DNA of 64,000 nucleotides from Rathayibacter rhapontici. GTDB lineage: Bacteria; Actinomycetota; Actinomycetes; Actinomycetales; Microbacteriaceae. Every line of letters starts with the position of its first letter. Within the stretch, counting starts at the first letter, position 1. Made by a program: the position numbers and the translations under genes. The notes beneath the pieces were generated by a model, which did no database searches, was not told the DNA's origin, and worked only from the letters and a program-made list of their open reading frames with translations. Shown here piece after piece: positions 44,262-55,160 of this stretch. Location of the stretch: the NCBI RefSeq assembly GCF_001995175.1, contig NZ_MUKN01000003.1, positions 1-64,000 of the forward strand. Direction: 5' to 3'.

Positions 44262-47200
44262 TCAGCCTCCGGACACTCCCGACACCCCGAAGCGGAACAC
44301 CAGCCGGCCGTCGCGCGGCCGCACCAGGTACTCCGGATGCGTCCGCGCGCCCCAGGAGTCGTCGCCTGCGACCCCGCGCCGCTTCAGCGCCGGCCGCAGG
44401 ACCGTCCGCTGCACCGGCGGCAGCTCGTTCGGGTGCTGCGCGTTCTCGATCTCGAACGGCGTCCAGTGCAGCGCCGAGAACTCCATCCCGCCGTCGCAGT
44501 CGAGACGCAGTCCCCAGCCGTCGTCGCCGGTGACCTCGGCCCAGCGCACGCCGGTGCGGCTGCCCGCCTCCTGAGGCTTCAGGTACGGGGTCAGCTCCCG
44601 CGCCACGTCGCTCGACCAGACGTCCAGCCGGGCGCGAGGCGGCGATCGGAGTAGCACTCGTCCGGTCCGTCGCCGTACCAGCGGAGGCGGTGCGCGTCGG
44701 CGCCGATCGTCCACTGCATCCCGAACTCGGGCAGGTCGGGCAGGCCGTCCGGCACGTCCATCGCCACCGTCACCTCGATCCGCCCGTCGCCGGTCACCCG
44801 GTAGTCGACGTCGCAGGTGGTCCGCGGCGTGGTCGGCAGCTCGTAGGTGAAGCCGACCGTGACCGCCGAGTCGTCGGAGGAGGCCCGCGCGGTCCGCAGC
44901 GCCCCGCCGGCCGCCCGGGCGTAGCGGCTCGCGAGCAGCCACTGGCCGTCCTCGAACGGCCCGCCCCAGCCGCGCTCGTTCGAGGTGGGCGCGTGCCAGA
45001 ACGACGGCATCGGCATCGAGTCGAGCAGCTCGCGCCCGCCCTCGGCCCCGCCGCCCCAGCGGTAGGACTGCAGTCCGCCGTGCAGGCGCGAGAACAGCAC
45101 GCTGAACCCCTCACCGCGGACGCCCACGTTGTGGGTGCCCTCGACGACCTCGGGTCGCGGCCGGCTCTCGACGTGCGGCCGGCCCGCCACCTCGAGCACC
45201 CGCTGGCCGCGGGCCACGATGTGCCCGGCCTCGGCCCAGCGGGTCGACGACGCCAGCCGCAGCTCGACGTCGAGCGTGTACTCGCCCGGCAGCTCGGGCA
45301 CCGGCACCGGGCTCGCGTACGTCGCGCGCCCCCCGGCTGGACCGCGGTCTCGAGCGTCTGCTCGGCCAGCACGCGGCCCTCGCGCCGCAGCGTCACGACC
45401 GCGTCGTACGCCGAGGACGGAGTCGACAGCAGCCGGTTCCCGATCGCGATCCCCTCCTGGGTCACCTCGATCCGGAACGGCTGGTAGAGGAACGCGACCT
45501 CCTGCAGCTTCGGCGTGGGCGCGCGGTCGGCGAAGAGGATGCCGTTGCCGCTGAAGTCGCCGTCGTGCGGCGCCTCGCCGTTGTCGCCGCCGTACCCGAA
45601 GTAGGGGACGCCGTGCCGGTCGACCATCGCGATCGCCTGGTCGGCGAAGTCCCAGATGAAGCCGCCCTGGAACAGCGGCTCCCGGGAGGCGAGGTCGAGG
45701 TAGCGGTCGACCGCGCCGAACGAGTTGCCCATCGCGTGGGCGTACTCGCAGAGGATGAACGGCTTGTCGCGGTGCTCGCGCAGGTACTCCTCGACCTCGG
45801 CGGCCGGCGTGTACATCTGGCTGACGACGTCGGTCGTGTCGGGGTAGCGGGAGTCCCAGTGCACGCCCTCGTAGTGCACGGGGCGGTCGTCGACCTCGCG
45901 GAACCAGTCCGAGAGATCGCGCAGCACGCTGCCGCCGAAGGACTCGTTGCCGAGCGACCACATCACCACGCTCGGGTGGTTCTTGTCGCGCTCGACGAGG
46001 CTCCGCGCGCGGTCGTGCAGCGCGGCGGCCCAGCGGCCGTCGTCGCCGGGCACCGCGTCCTCGACCGGGGCGTCGAGGAAGCGCACCCGGTCCCACACGC
46101 CGTGCGTCTCGAGGTTCATCTCGTCGATGACCAGGAACCCGTACTCGTCGGCGAGCTCGTAGAAGAAGGAGTTGTTGGGGTAGTGGCTGGTGCGGATCGC
46201 GTTCACGCCCGCGCGCTTGAGGATCCGCAGATCCTCCTCCGTCTGCTCGCGCGTGACGACGCGGCCGTCGACGCCGAACTCGTGGCGGTTCACCCCGAAG
46301 AACACGATGCGGCGGCCGTTCAGCCGCAGCACCCCGTCCTCGATCGCGAAGCGGCGGAGGCCGACCGGCTGGGGGACCACCTCCGTCTCGACGCCGTCGG
46401 CGTCGCGCACGCGCACGATCAGGCGGTGCAGGTGCGGGTCCTCGGGGCTCCACAGCCGCGGGTCGGCGAGTCGGAGGCGGTGCCGCCCGTCCTCGTCCTG
46501 CCGCAGCACTCCGACTCCCTCGAGCTCGACGACCGCCGAGCCCTCGCCGTCGAGGCTCAGCTCCACCGAGATCTCGGCCCAGGAGTCCTCGACGACGGTC
46601 GTGACGTGCAGGTCCTCGAGGTGCGTCCGCGGGCGGCGCAGCAGCACCACGTCGCGGAAGATCCCCGAGAAGCGGAAGAAGTCCTGGTCCTCGAGCCACG
46701 ACCCGGCGCTCCACTTGACCACCTGCGCGGCCAGCACGTTCTCGCCCTCGACCAGCAGGTCGGTGAGGTCGAACTCGGCGGGCGAGAAGCTGTCGGCCGA
46801 GAAGCCGAGCCAGCGCCCGTTCAGCCAGAGCGCGATGGCGCTCTCGGCGCCGCGCACGTCGAGCGCGATCCGCTCGCCGGGCTCGAGCGGCGCGTCGAGT
46901 GTGAACACGGTGCGGTACGACGCGACGGGGTTGAAGCGCTGCGGAGCCTGCCCGGGGGCGAGGTCCTCGTGCCCGTCCCACGGGTACTGCGTGTTCACGT
47001 ACTGCGGGCGGTCGTAGCCGTGCAGCTGGATGTGCGCGGGGACCGGGATCGTGTCCCAGTCGCCCGCGTCGAAGTCCGGCTGCTCGAACCCGGGGACGGT
47101 GCCCGCGAGGTCGGGGGAGTAGTGGATCCGCCAGAGCCCGTTCAGCGACTGCTCGAACGAGCTGACGCCGGTCGCGGCCTCGTCCGAGGAGCGGAACCAG

Positions 47201-47319
47201 CGGTGGTCGGAGTGGGCCGGGCGCCGGTTCTCGGCGAAGTAGCCCGGGTCGGACAGCCGCGACGGGTCGAACCCCGGGGAGGCGGAGGCGGCGGGCCGCG
47301 GATCGTGCGCGAGGCTCAC
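44262..47319 (-). CDS. lacZ: Beta-galactosidase, GH2 (LacZ type), two frameshifts
   Basis: Restored about 1019 aa, the usual LacZ length. It has an N-terminal sugar-binding jelly roll, an Ig-like domain, a TIM barrel with NRHEFGVDGRVVTREQ, acid/base Glu in WSLGNESFGG and nucleophile Glu in ILCEYAHAMGNS, then the beta-galactosidase small-chain domain (PTSNERGWGGPF ... WYGDGPDECYSDR ... LDVWSSDVARELTPY). One base is missing in the C6 run at 45329-45334 and another near 44635. No signal peptide: it hydrolyses imported beta-galactosides in the cytoplasm. GTG start at 47319, overlapping the permease stop (GTGA). It is the last gene of the galactan operon. Confidence 0.88.
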
Positions 47320-48236
47320 TTGATCGCTCCGGTGATGCCCTCGGCGAACGAGCGCTGCAGGATCATGAAGACGACCATCGTGGGCACCGAGGCCAGCAGC
47401 ACGGCCAGCATCAGCACTCCGTAGTCGGTGACGTAGCCCGCGGCCAGGTTCGAGATCAGCATCGGCATGGTCTGGAAGTCGTTGTTGACCAGGATCACCT
47501 TGGGCCAGAGGAAGTTGTTCCACGCGGTCATGAAGGTGATGACGGCGGCGGCCGCGTAGGTCGACCTCATCGACGGCAGGTAGATGCGCGCGAAGATGCC
47601 CAGCTCGCTCACTCCGTCGATCCGCGCGGCCTCGATGATCTCGTAGGGGAACGAGCGCGAGGCCTGGCGGAACAGCAGGATCAGGAACGGGGTCGAGATC
47701 GCCGGGATGACGACCGCGGCGAGCGAGTTGACCATCCCGAGCTCGGCGAAGACCTGGAACAGCGGGATCATGGTCGCCGCGAACGGGATCATGATCGCGA
47801 TCAGGAGGATCGCCATCACGAGGTCCTTGCCCCGCGAGTGGAAGACCTCGAAGCCGTAGCCGGCGATCGAGCAGACGATCAGGGCGAGGATCGTGGTGCC
47901 GATGGCGACGGTGGCGGAGTTCCACATCGCTCCGCCCACGTCCTGCAGCCCCGAGAGCTTCGCGAAGTTCTCGAACAGCTGCGTGCCGGGCAGCATCCGC
48001 GAGTCGAGCACGTCCTGGCTGGTGTTGGTCGCCGAGACGGCCATGAAGTACAGCGGGAAGATCGAGAAGATCGCGAAGACCGTCAGGAACGCGTACTTCG
48101 GCACCGCACGCAGGCGCGAGGCCACCGGGACGGTGCGCTTGGGGGCGGTCACGGGGCGCGACGACTCCGTCTCGGGGAGCGAGAGGACGGCATCGGTCAC
48201 GGGGAGGGTGCGGGCGGGGTCAGTCACGCTTGTCAC
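47316..48236 (-). CDS. Sugar ABC permease, MalG type
   Basis: 306-aa membrane protein with six predicted helices and the EAA loop EAARIDGVSELGIFARIYLPSM that contacts the ATPase. It pairs with the MalF-type permease just upstream, overlapping its 3' end by 17 bp; the start is GTG 48236 or 48227. No ATPase is encoded here, so a shared MsiK-type ATPase elsewhere is expected. It probably imports galacto-oligosaccharides for the downstream beta-galactosidase. Confidence 0.88.
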   Translation of the reverse strand: MTSVTDPARTLPVTDAVLSLPETESSRPVTAPKRTVPVASRLRAVPKYAFLTVFAIFSIFPLYFMAVSATNTSQDVLDSRMLPGTQLFENFAKLSGLQDVGGAMWNSATVAIGTTILALIVCSIAGYGFEVFHSRGKDLVMAILLIAIMIPFAATMIPLFQVFAELGMVNSLAAVVIPAISTPFLILLFRQASRSFPYEIIEAARIDGVSELGIFARIYLPSMRSTYAAAAVITFMTAWNNFLWPKVILVNNDFQTMPMLISNLAAGYVTDYGVLMLAVLLASVPTMVVFMILQRSFAEGITGAIK

Positions 48237-49176
48237 CGACTTTCAGCTGGGCGAACGCGAGGACCGCGACGAGGATGAGGATCACGTACGACAGCGCCGA
48301 CGCGTAGCCGAAGTTCGGGTTCTTGAGGAACGAGACCTCGTAGAGGTAGTGCGACATCGACATGGTCGTGTACGCCGGGCCGCCCCGGGTCAGCGCCCAC
48401 GACTCGTCGAAGAGCTGCAGGGTGCCGTTCGTCGACATGATCGCGGTGAGCAGGATGATCGGCTTCAGCTGCGGGATCGTGACGTGGAAGAAGGTCTGCA
48501 GCGAGCTCGCGCCGTCCATCTTCGCGGCCTCGATGCTCGAGTAGTCGACGTTCTGCAGGGCCGCCAGGTAGAAGACCATGTTGTAGCCGGTCCAGCGCCA
48601 GAGCAGTCCGAGGATGATGACGAAGCGCGCGGTCTCGGGGTTGCCGAGCCAGTTGACCGGACTGTCGATCAGGCCGATGCCCAGCAGCACGTCGTTGACG
48701 AAGCCGTCGTTCGCGAAGATCGTGCGGAACACCAGCGAGTACGCGACGAGCGAGACGGCGCAGGGCAGGAAGATCGCGGTGCGCCAGAAGGTCTTGTACT
48801 TCAGGGTGCGGTCGTTGAGCAGGTTGGCGAGCACCAGCGCCATGATCAGCATCACCGGCACCTGGATGAGCAGGTAGATGAAGGTGTTCTGCAGCGTCAG
48901 GCGGAAGATCTCGTCCTGCAGCAGCCGCTCGTAGTTGAGCCAGAAGGGCTGTGCGAAGGAGAGGTTCGCGCCGCGTCCGGTCTGCAGCGAGAGCAGGAGC
49001 GCCTGGGCCATCGGCAGGAAGCTGACCAGCAGGATCAGCAGCGAGGCGGGCAGGAGGAAGGCCCAGCCGGTGAGGCTGCGGCGGCGCTCGCCGGTCATCC
49101 TCACGGGTCGTCGGGTGTCGCGCCGCCTCTGCGGAGGAACGCGGGGTCGGGTGCGCGGTGGCGCGGAGGTCGTCAC
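48220..49176 (-). CDS. Sugar ABC permease, MalF type
   Basis: 318 aa; basic N-terminus, first helix at about 37-57, six helices in all. The EAA motif is EAAKMDGASSLQTFFHVTIPQLKP. Forms the channel with the MalG-type partner. Starts 77 bp after the binding-protein stop, with an intercistronic stem-loop between, which should lower permease yield relative to binding protein. Confidence 0.88.
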   Translation of the reverse strand: MTTSAPPRTRPRVPPQRRRDTRRPVRMTGERRRSLTGWAFLLPASLLILLVSFLPMAQALLLSLQTGRGANLSFAQPFWLNYERLLQDEIFRLTLQNTFIYLLIQVPVMLIMALVLANLLNDRTLKYKTFWRTAIFLPCAVSLVAYSLVFRTIFANDGFVNDVLLGIGLIDSPVNWLGNPETARFVIILGLLWRWTGYNMVFYLAALQNVDYSSIEAAKMDGASSLQTFFHVTIPQLKPIILLTAIMSTNGTLQLFDESWALTRGGPAYTTMSMSHYLYEVSFLKNPNFGYASALSYVILILVAVLAFAQLKVGDKRD

Positions 49177-49212
49177 GGGGTGCTCGCAATCTGCAGGAGG
49201 AGGGAGAAGGGG

Positions 49213-49244
49213 GACCGGGTCGGGGCCGAAGCCCCGACCCGGTC
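49213..49244 (-). other. Intercistronic stem-loop after the second binding-protein gene
   Basis: Perfect 14-bp stem GACCGGGTCGGGGC / GCCCCGACCCGGTC with a CGAA-type tetraloop, 8 bp past the stop codon. Same position in its operon as the hairpin at 9422-9456. Confidence 0.68.
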
Positions 49245-49252
49245 TAGAGCTG

Positions 49253-50562
49253 TCAGCTCATCGCGAACTCGACGTTCGCCTGCGCTTCCTCGAGCGCTTG
49301 GCCGGGTCGGCGCCTCCGATGATCTGCGTGATCGCCGCGCTGACGGAGTCGCGGCCCTCGTAGTAGTACGCACCGGTGTTGTTGCTGGGCACCTCGGCGC
49401 CGAACTGGGCGACCTCCGAGAAGATCGGCTGTCCGCCGAAGTACTCGCTGGGCTGCTCGTAGGCGGGCGACGACGCGGCGGGGAGCCAGTTGGCGACCGC
49501 TCCGGTGGCGGGGAGGATCGTGTCGTACAGCTCGGTGGAGCCGGCGAAGGTCGACGCGAGGAAGTCGGTCGCGAGGTCGACGTCGGCGTTCGAGCTGATC
49601 GTCCACGACGATCCGCCGTTCGCGGTGTAGTTGGTCGCGCCGTCGACGCTGTCGAGCGACGGCACGTTGGTGACCTGCCACTTGCCGGCCTGGTCCTCGG
49701 CGGCCTGGATGGAGCCGACGATCCAGATGCCGTTGATGGTGCCGCCGACCGAGCCGTTCACGAAGGTGCCCAGGTACTCGTCCCACGAGTTGACCTCGAC
49801 GAAGACGCCCGACTCGACGAGCTGCTTGTAGGTGTCGATCGCGGTGAGCAGCGCGTCGTTGTCGCTGATGGTGGGCATGCCCTCGTCGTCGAAGAGGCTG
49901 GCCCCCGCGCTCTGCAGCATCATCATGATCATGTCGGCGGAGCCCGCCTGGCCCGACAGCAGCGGCGAGCCGGTCTTCGCCAGGACGTCCTTGCCCTTGG
50001 TGAGGAAGTCGTCCCAGGTGATGTCGGTGAAGTCGTCGATCGTGTAGCCGGCCGCCTCGAGGACGTCGGTGCGCAGCGCGGTGACCGCGGTGCCGGAGTC
50101 GAACGGGACGCCGTAGTTCACGCCGTCGACGGTGGAGTACGCGGTGACGGCCTCGGGGAACTCCGAGAAGTCGACGGCGTCGGTCGAGATCTCGCTGAAG
50201 ATCTCGGGGTAGTTGAGGGCGTTCTTCTGGAACGCGTTGTTCTGCATGAGGAAGATGTCGGGCAGCTCTTCGTACTGCCGCGACTGGGCGAGGGTCGTGA
50301 GCTTGGGCTGCAGGTCCTCCCACGGCGTCTCGATGACGTCGAGCGAGAAGTCCGGGTTGTCCTTCTGGTAGATCTTCTCGGCCTCTTCGAGGGCGGCGAT
50401 GTTGAACGCCGGGTCCCAGGCCCAGACGGTCAGGGTGTTGTCGCCGTCGCCTCCGCCGTCACCGCCGGAGGACGAGCCTCCGCCGGAGCAGGCCGTGAGG
50501 GCGAGGGCGAGGGGGAGGGCGACGGCCACGGCGGTCGTGACCTTCTTGGAGAGAGTTCGCAC
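49253..50562 (-). CDS. Sugar-binding lipoprotein, family 1 (MalE type), frameshift near the end
   Basis: About 436 aa. Lipobox LTAC (Cys about 25), Gly/Ser linker, then an SBP_bac_1 fold (TLTVWAWDPAFNIAALEEAEKIY; YGVPFDSGTAVTALRTDVL; GTINGIWIVGS). Without correction the C-terminus becomes a basic tail after GGADPAK. Restoring one base at about 49297 gives ALEEAQANVEFAMS, the expected family ending, with the stop at 49253. Binds the sugar imported by the two permeases downstream. ATG at 50562, 150 bp after the GH43_24-like gene, so all are likely one operon. Confidence 0.88.
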
Positions 50563-50712
50563 GGTGTCTGTTCCTTGTCTGTGATGGCAGGTGCTGTGTC
50601 GGGTGCTGGAGGGTTTCCGCGGCGGTCCCGGAGGGGCGGATCGTGATCGGATCCGCCGACTCCGGGGTCGGCCGGGGGCGCACTCGGGGGTCCGAGTGCG
50701 AGCGGGGGGAGG

Positions 50713-53700
50713 TCAGCGCAGGGGCTGCCAGGGGCCGTACGGGTCGCCGGGGGCCTGGTTGCGCGTCCACCACTCGGCGCGGAAGCGCTGGCCCTGGTGG
50801 ACGACGACGTCGCCGGTGTCGAAGATGCGCGAGGCGGTCCAGATCGCGGTGCCGTCGGGTGCGGTCAGGATCTGCTGCCACGGTCCGTTCACATCGCCCG
50901 GCTTCTGGTTGCTCGAGTACCAGGAGGCGCGCCACTCGGATCCGGCGTAGAGCACCGCCGCACCCTTCTGGTACACGGCCTTCGCGTTCCAGGCCGGCAG
51001 CACCGAGACGGTGAGGCGGGCCTCGACGGTCGCCCCCTCGGCGAGGAGCGCCGGGACGACCGCGACGGTCGCGGTGCGCGCGCCCGCCGTCGTCGTCACG
51101 AACCCGGTGACCCGGTACTCGCTCGCGGTGAGGGCGCGGGTGCTGCCGTCGGCGAGGGTCGCGGTGACCGTGACCGACGCGGGGTCGAATGCGGCTCCGA
51201 CCGGCACGAGCACCGTCGCCGGAGCGACGACGATCGAGCGGACGGCGGGGACGAGCGCGGCGCGGGTCGACTCCAGCGCGGCGCGGGCGGCGTCGACGGC
51301 CGCCTGCGTCGCCGGACCGGCGAGCACGGCGGTCGCCTCCGCTCGGGCCTCGGCGAACGGAGCCCAGGAGCCGGCCGTGGAGTCGGCGGGCACGAGGCCG
51401 GCCGTCACGTCGACGAGGGCCTGCAGCGGCGCCGTGTCGACGCTCTGCTTCCGCAGCGACAGCGCGTCCACGCTCACGGACTGGCCGCCGGTGCCGGTCG
51501 CGGTGATCGCGACGCGGGCGGTGCCGGCCGGCAGGACGAACTGCTCGGACGCGACGTCCGCCCATCCGCCGGTCACGGGGATCGCGGTCGTGTGCGCGAC
51601 GCCGTCGGCGCCGGTGACGGACACCTGCGCGGCGGTGAGGCCGCCCGGGTTGCTCGCCTTCAGGGCCAGCGCGTAGACGCCCGCGGGCACCTCCTCCTCC
51701 TGCTGCACGCCGCCCGAGAAGGCCTGCGCGGCTCCGAGGCGGAGGGCGAAGCGGGAGCCGTCGGCGCCCGGCGAGGTGTTCTGCACGAAGGCGGTGGTGG
51801 CGGAGGAGGGGTCGGCGACCTGCGTCCATCCGGTGATCGTCGTCACCGCGATCCGGTCGGCCGCGAAGTCGGGGTTGAGGATCCAGTTGTTGCCCTCGCC
51901 CACCTCCCACTCGCCGGTGCGGGCGTTGATCTCCCACTCGCTGAGCGAGTTGAACGACACGTCGGCGCCGGTGCCGGAGAGCGGCACCCACTGGTTGTAG
52001 CCGAGGCCGTTCCAGGCGAAGTCGGCCCAGCGGTCGCCGGCGTAGATCACGGTGTCCTGCTCGGTGCCCTGCACGGTGAGGAAGAAGCCGCTCTGCGTGA
52101 CGTGGCTGTAGTCCTTCTCGGTGCCCGGCAGCACGTACATGCTCGAGTAGGGGCCCTGGATCCGTCCCTCGAGCGAGCGCACGAGGTAGGTCTGCGAGGT
52201 GTTCCAGCCGTGCAGGTCCGAGCTCGCGACGTAGTACTGGCCGTCGAGCTTGAACATCGCGTTGCCCTCGCGGCCCGCGCCGCGGTACACCTCGACGGCG
52301 GTCTCGACCGAGAGCGAGTCGCTCTCGGCGATCTTCCCGACGTAGGTGCGGCTGCGGCCGTCGCGGTACGAGAAGACGAGGTAGTCCGAGCCGTCGTCGT
52401 CGGTGAAGACGGTCTGGTCGCCGGTGCCCTGGTTCCAGCCGGGCTTGTTCGGGTTGTTGTAGACACCGGGGATGTGGGTCTGCAGGTTCGCGTACTCGAA
52501 GTCGTCGACGGGGGAGTCGCCGCTGAGGAACAGCACGCCGGCGTTGGTGATCCGGGCGGGGTCCGGGCTCTCGAACTGGGTGAGCAGCACGTAGCGTCCC
52601 GTGTTCTCGTTGTAGGCGACTCCGAGGCGCCCGATCCAGACGGCGTCGGCGAGCGTCTCCATGTCCGAGAAGTAGGAGCCCGAGACGTCCTTGGACGTCG
52701 GGATGTGCAGCGGGGTGTCCTTCGTGGCGACGTCGTTCTCGAACGTCCAGTTCACGAGGTCCTCGGAGGAGTACGCGGTCACGGCCACGAAGTCGACCTC
52801 GCCCGCCCGCGTGTAGGTGCGGGTGGGGGAGTCGTAGTACTGCTGCGAGCCGGTGTACTCGACGCCGTACCAGTAGTAGCGGTCGCCGAAGCGGAAGATG
52901 CCGCCGCCCTGCGAGAAGATCGGGTCGCCCGCGGTGTCGAGCCAGAAGCGGTTGTTCTCGATGGTCTGCAGGTCGCCGTCCGACAGCGGGTCGAGTGCCG
53001 CGGCGCTCGTCTGCAGGCCGTTCTTCGCGGCGACCACGGCGGAGGCGCTCGCGGCCGGGTCGTCCAGCACGTCGCCGGCCGTCACGGTCGCGGCGGCGAA
53101 GGGCGCCCACGAGTCGGCCGTGTAGGCGGAGGGGACGCGGGTGCGGTACTGCTCGAGGATCTCGCGCAGCCCCGAGACGCGCACCAGGGCGGTCTCGGCC
53201 TGCTCGAGGTCGGCGCGGGCGCCACGAGCTCGGCGTCCGTGGCGGTGGCGGAGTCGCGGACCGCTGTGGCGGTCGTGAGTTCCGCGGAGAAGGCGGCCCA
53301 GGAGGAGGCCGTGAAGTCGTCGGCGGCCGAGGCGCTCAGCCGGTCGATCGTCTCCGTGAGGCGAGCCCGCTCGTCGACCGGCGTCGTGGCGGTGAACTCG
53401 GCCGAGGCGTGGTTGATGAAGCCCACGGTGACCACGCGCAGGACGTGCTCGCCCGGCTGGAGGCCGGTGTGGCTGAAGATCGGGACCGTGGTGGTCGAGC
53501 GGGCGCCGCGGTAGTCGGCCGAGCCGACCTTGACTCCGTCGACGAAGACGTCGGCCGTGCCGTTGGTGGTGGCCTTGCGGCCCGAGAGGGCGACGGTCTC
53601 GCCGGTGAACGTGATCTCGAACGCGGCTCCGGCGCTCGCCCAGGTGTGGGTGCTGTTCTTCGACCAGGCGCCCTCGTAGAAGGTCTTCAGCGGCGTGCCG

Positions 53701-53888
53701 CGGACGGTCGTCGTGTCGGTGAAGGCGACCGTGGAGGTCTGCACCTCGGCGGCTTCGGCGCTCGACACGGAGGTCTGGCCGGTGAGCACGAGCAGTCCGG
53801 CGAGCAGCGCCGCGACGAGGGCGGTGAGCCGTCGAGTCGCGGGCCGGGTGGCCGGGCGGGTGGTCGATCGTGGGATCGATCGCGTCAA
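50713..53888 (-). CDS. Secreted GH43_24-like exo-beta-1,3-galactanase with CBM5/12 domains (frameshifted)
   Basis: Restored about 1058 aa: signal peptide 1-47; a carbohydrate-binding-like beta-sandwich 50-155; helical FIVAR-like repeats 165-300; a GH43-type five-bladed propeller about 300-620 beginning FSQGGGIFRFGDRYYWYGVEY, a hallmark of the GH43_24 galactanase group; a beta-sandwich 640-790; helical and Ig-like parts; two C-terminal CBM5/12 modules (EWRASWYSSNQKPGD..GPW and RAEWWTRNQAPGD..GPW). One base is missing near 53220. The start is TTG 53888 with GGAGG upstream. It should trim the beta-1,3-galactan backbone of arabinogalactan, with fragments taken up by the adjacent transporter. A 22-bp palindrome lies 28 bp upstream. 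Confidence 0.83.
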
Positions 53889-53915
53889 GGGAGTCCTCCG
53901 TCGTCGCAGGTCCTA

Positions 53916-53937
53916 CGTGGTACAGCGCTGTACCACG
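53916..53937 (-). promoter_or_regulatory. Operator palindrome of the galactan operon
   Basis: Perfect 22-bp palindrome with half-site CGTGGTACAGC, between the LacI gene stop (53947) and the galactanase start (53888). The dyad with central GC is typical of LacI-family sites. The GTACAGC half-site differs from the TGTTACC half-site of the other regulon, so the two systems look independently controlled. Confidence 0.75.
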
Positions 53938-53946
53938 GGGGCGAAT

Positions 53947-55035
53947 CTAGACCGAGGACGCCTCCGACCGCAAGAAGCGTTTTCCGACGGTCCTCGTCGT
54001 CGCGCGCTCGATCACCTTCGAGCGGGCGAACTCGGTGGTCGGCGCGCCCGCCGCGCGGTCGATCCGGGCGATCAGCTTGTCGAGCGCGGTCTCCGCGATC
54101 CAGTCGATCCGCGAGTCCATCGTCGTGAGCGGCGGATTCAGGTACGCGGACTCCTCGACGTCGTCGAAGCCGATGACCTGGACGTCCTCGGGGAGCCGCA
54201 GGCCCCCCTCGCGCAGCGCCGAGACCGCTCCGATCGCCAGGCCGTCGTTGAGGCAGACGAGACCGTCGAACGGCAGGCCGGTCTCGATGAGATCGCGGGC
54301 GACCCGGAACCCCGAGCCGATCGTCCAGTCGTAGCCCGTCACTCCGACCAGTCGCGGATCGAGAGTGCCGCCCCACGCGGTCACCTCCTCGAGCACCCCC
54401 CGCAGGCGCAGCTCGGCGTTGCCTTCGCGGGCGGCGCCGAGGCCCGCGGCGTCGAACGGCACGTGCGCGCCGACCACCGCGATCGACGTGCTGCCGCGCT
54501 CGAGCAGGTGCGCGGTGGCGGTGCGGGCGTCGTCGACGTCGTCGGTGGTCACCCGGTCGGTCAGGCCGTAGGTGTTCCGCGAGCCGAGGCAGACCAGCGG
54601 ATACGGCACGTCCAGCGCCTCGCGATCGAGGGTCTCGTGCTCGGACAGCGAGAGCAGCAGCCCGTCGGTGAGCTGCGCGTTGAACTGCTGCAGCAGCCGG
54701 CGGGACCCGGTGCGGCCCTCGTCCGGATACGTCGTCACGTAGACGACGAGACCCCTCCGGCGCGCGGTGTCGACCACGACCTCGGCGAGCTCGGCCAGGT
54801 AGGCGGCCTTCAGGGTCGGCACCGCCAGCGTGACGGAGTCGGTGCGCCCGCGGGTCAGGTTCCTCGCGGCGACGTTGACGGTGTAGCCCAGCTCGTCCAC
54901 CGCCGCCTGCACGCGCAGGCGCGTCTCGTCGGCCATGCGGCCGGTGTCGTTGAGGACGTTCGACGCGGTCTTCAGCGACACTCCGGCGCGCTCGGCGACG
55001 GCCAGCAGCGTGGCCTTCCTGCGCGGCGGTGCCAT
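53947..55035 (-). CDS. LacI-family regulator of the galactan operon
   Basis: 362 aa. N-terminal HTH (AVAERAGVSLKTASNVLNDTGRMADETRLRVQAAVDELGYTVN), hinge AARNLTRG, and periplasmic-binding-protein-like sensor with VQVIGFDDVEESAYLNPPLTTMD. The ATG at 55035 has an AGGAGGGGG site. It is encoded just upstream of, and on the same strand as, the exo-galactanase/transporter/beta-galactosidase genes, and a perfect palindrome follows its stop. It likely represses them until a galactoside is present. Confidence 0.88.
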   Translation of the reverse strand: MAPPRRKATLLAVAERAGVSLKTASNVLNDTGRMADETRLRVQAAVDELGYTVNVAARNLTRGRTDSVTLAVPTLKAAYLAELAEVVVDTARRRGLVVYVTTYPDEGRTGSRRLLQQFNAQLTDGLLLSLSEHETLDREALDVPYPLVCLGSRNTYGLTDRVTTDDVDDARTATAHLLERGSTSIAVVGAHVPFDAAGLGAAREGNAELRLRGVLEEVTAWGGTLDPRLVGVTGYDWTIGSGFRVARDLIETGLPFDGLVCLNDGLAIGAVSALREGGLRLPEDVQVIGFDDVEESAYLNPPLTTMDSRIDWIAETALDKLIARIDRAAGAPTTEFARSKVIERATTRTVGKRFLRSEASSV

Positions 55036-55160
55036 CGCGTCCCCCTCCTGTGCGGCGCGGCGCTCGTGCGCCGTGCTCCCGCCCATGGATACACCACGGC
55101 TCGTGGGACGCGGCAGGGTGCCGCTACGCTGACGCGGGTCCGGCCGAGGGGAGCGACGCG

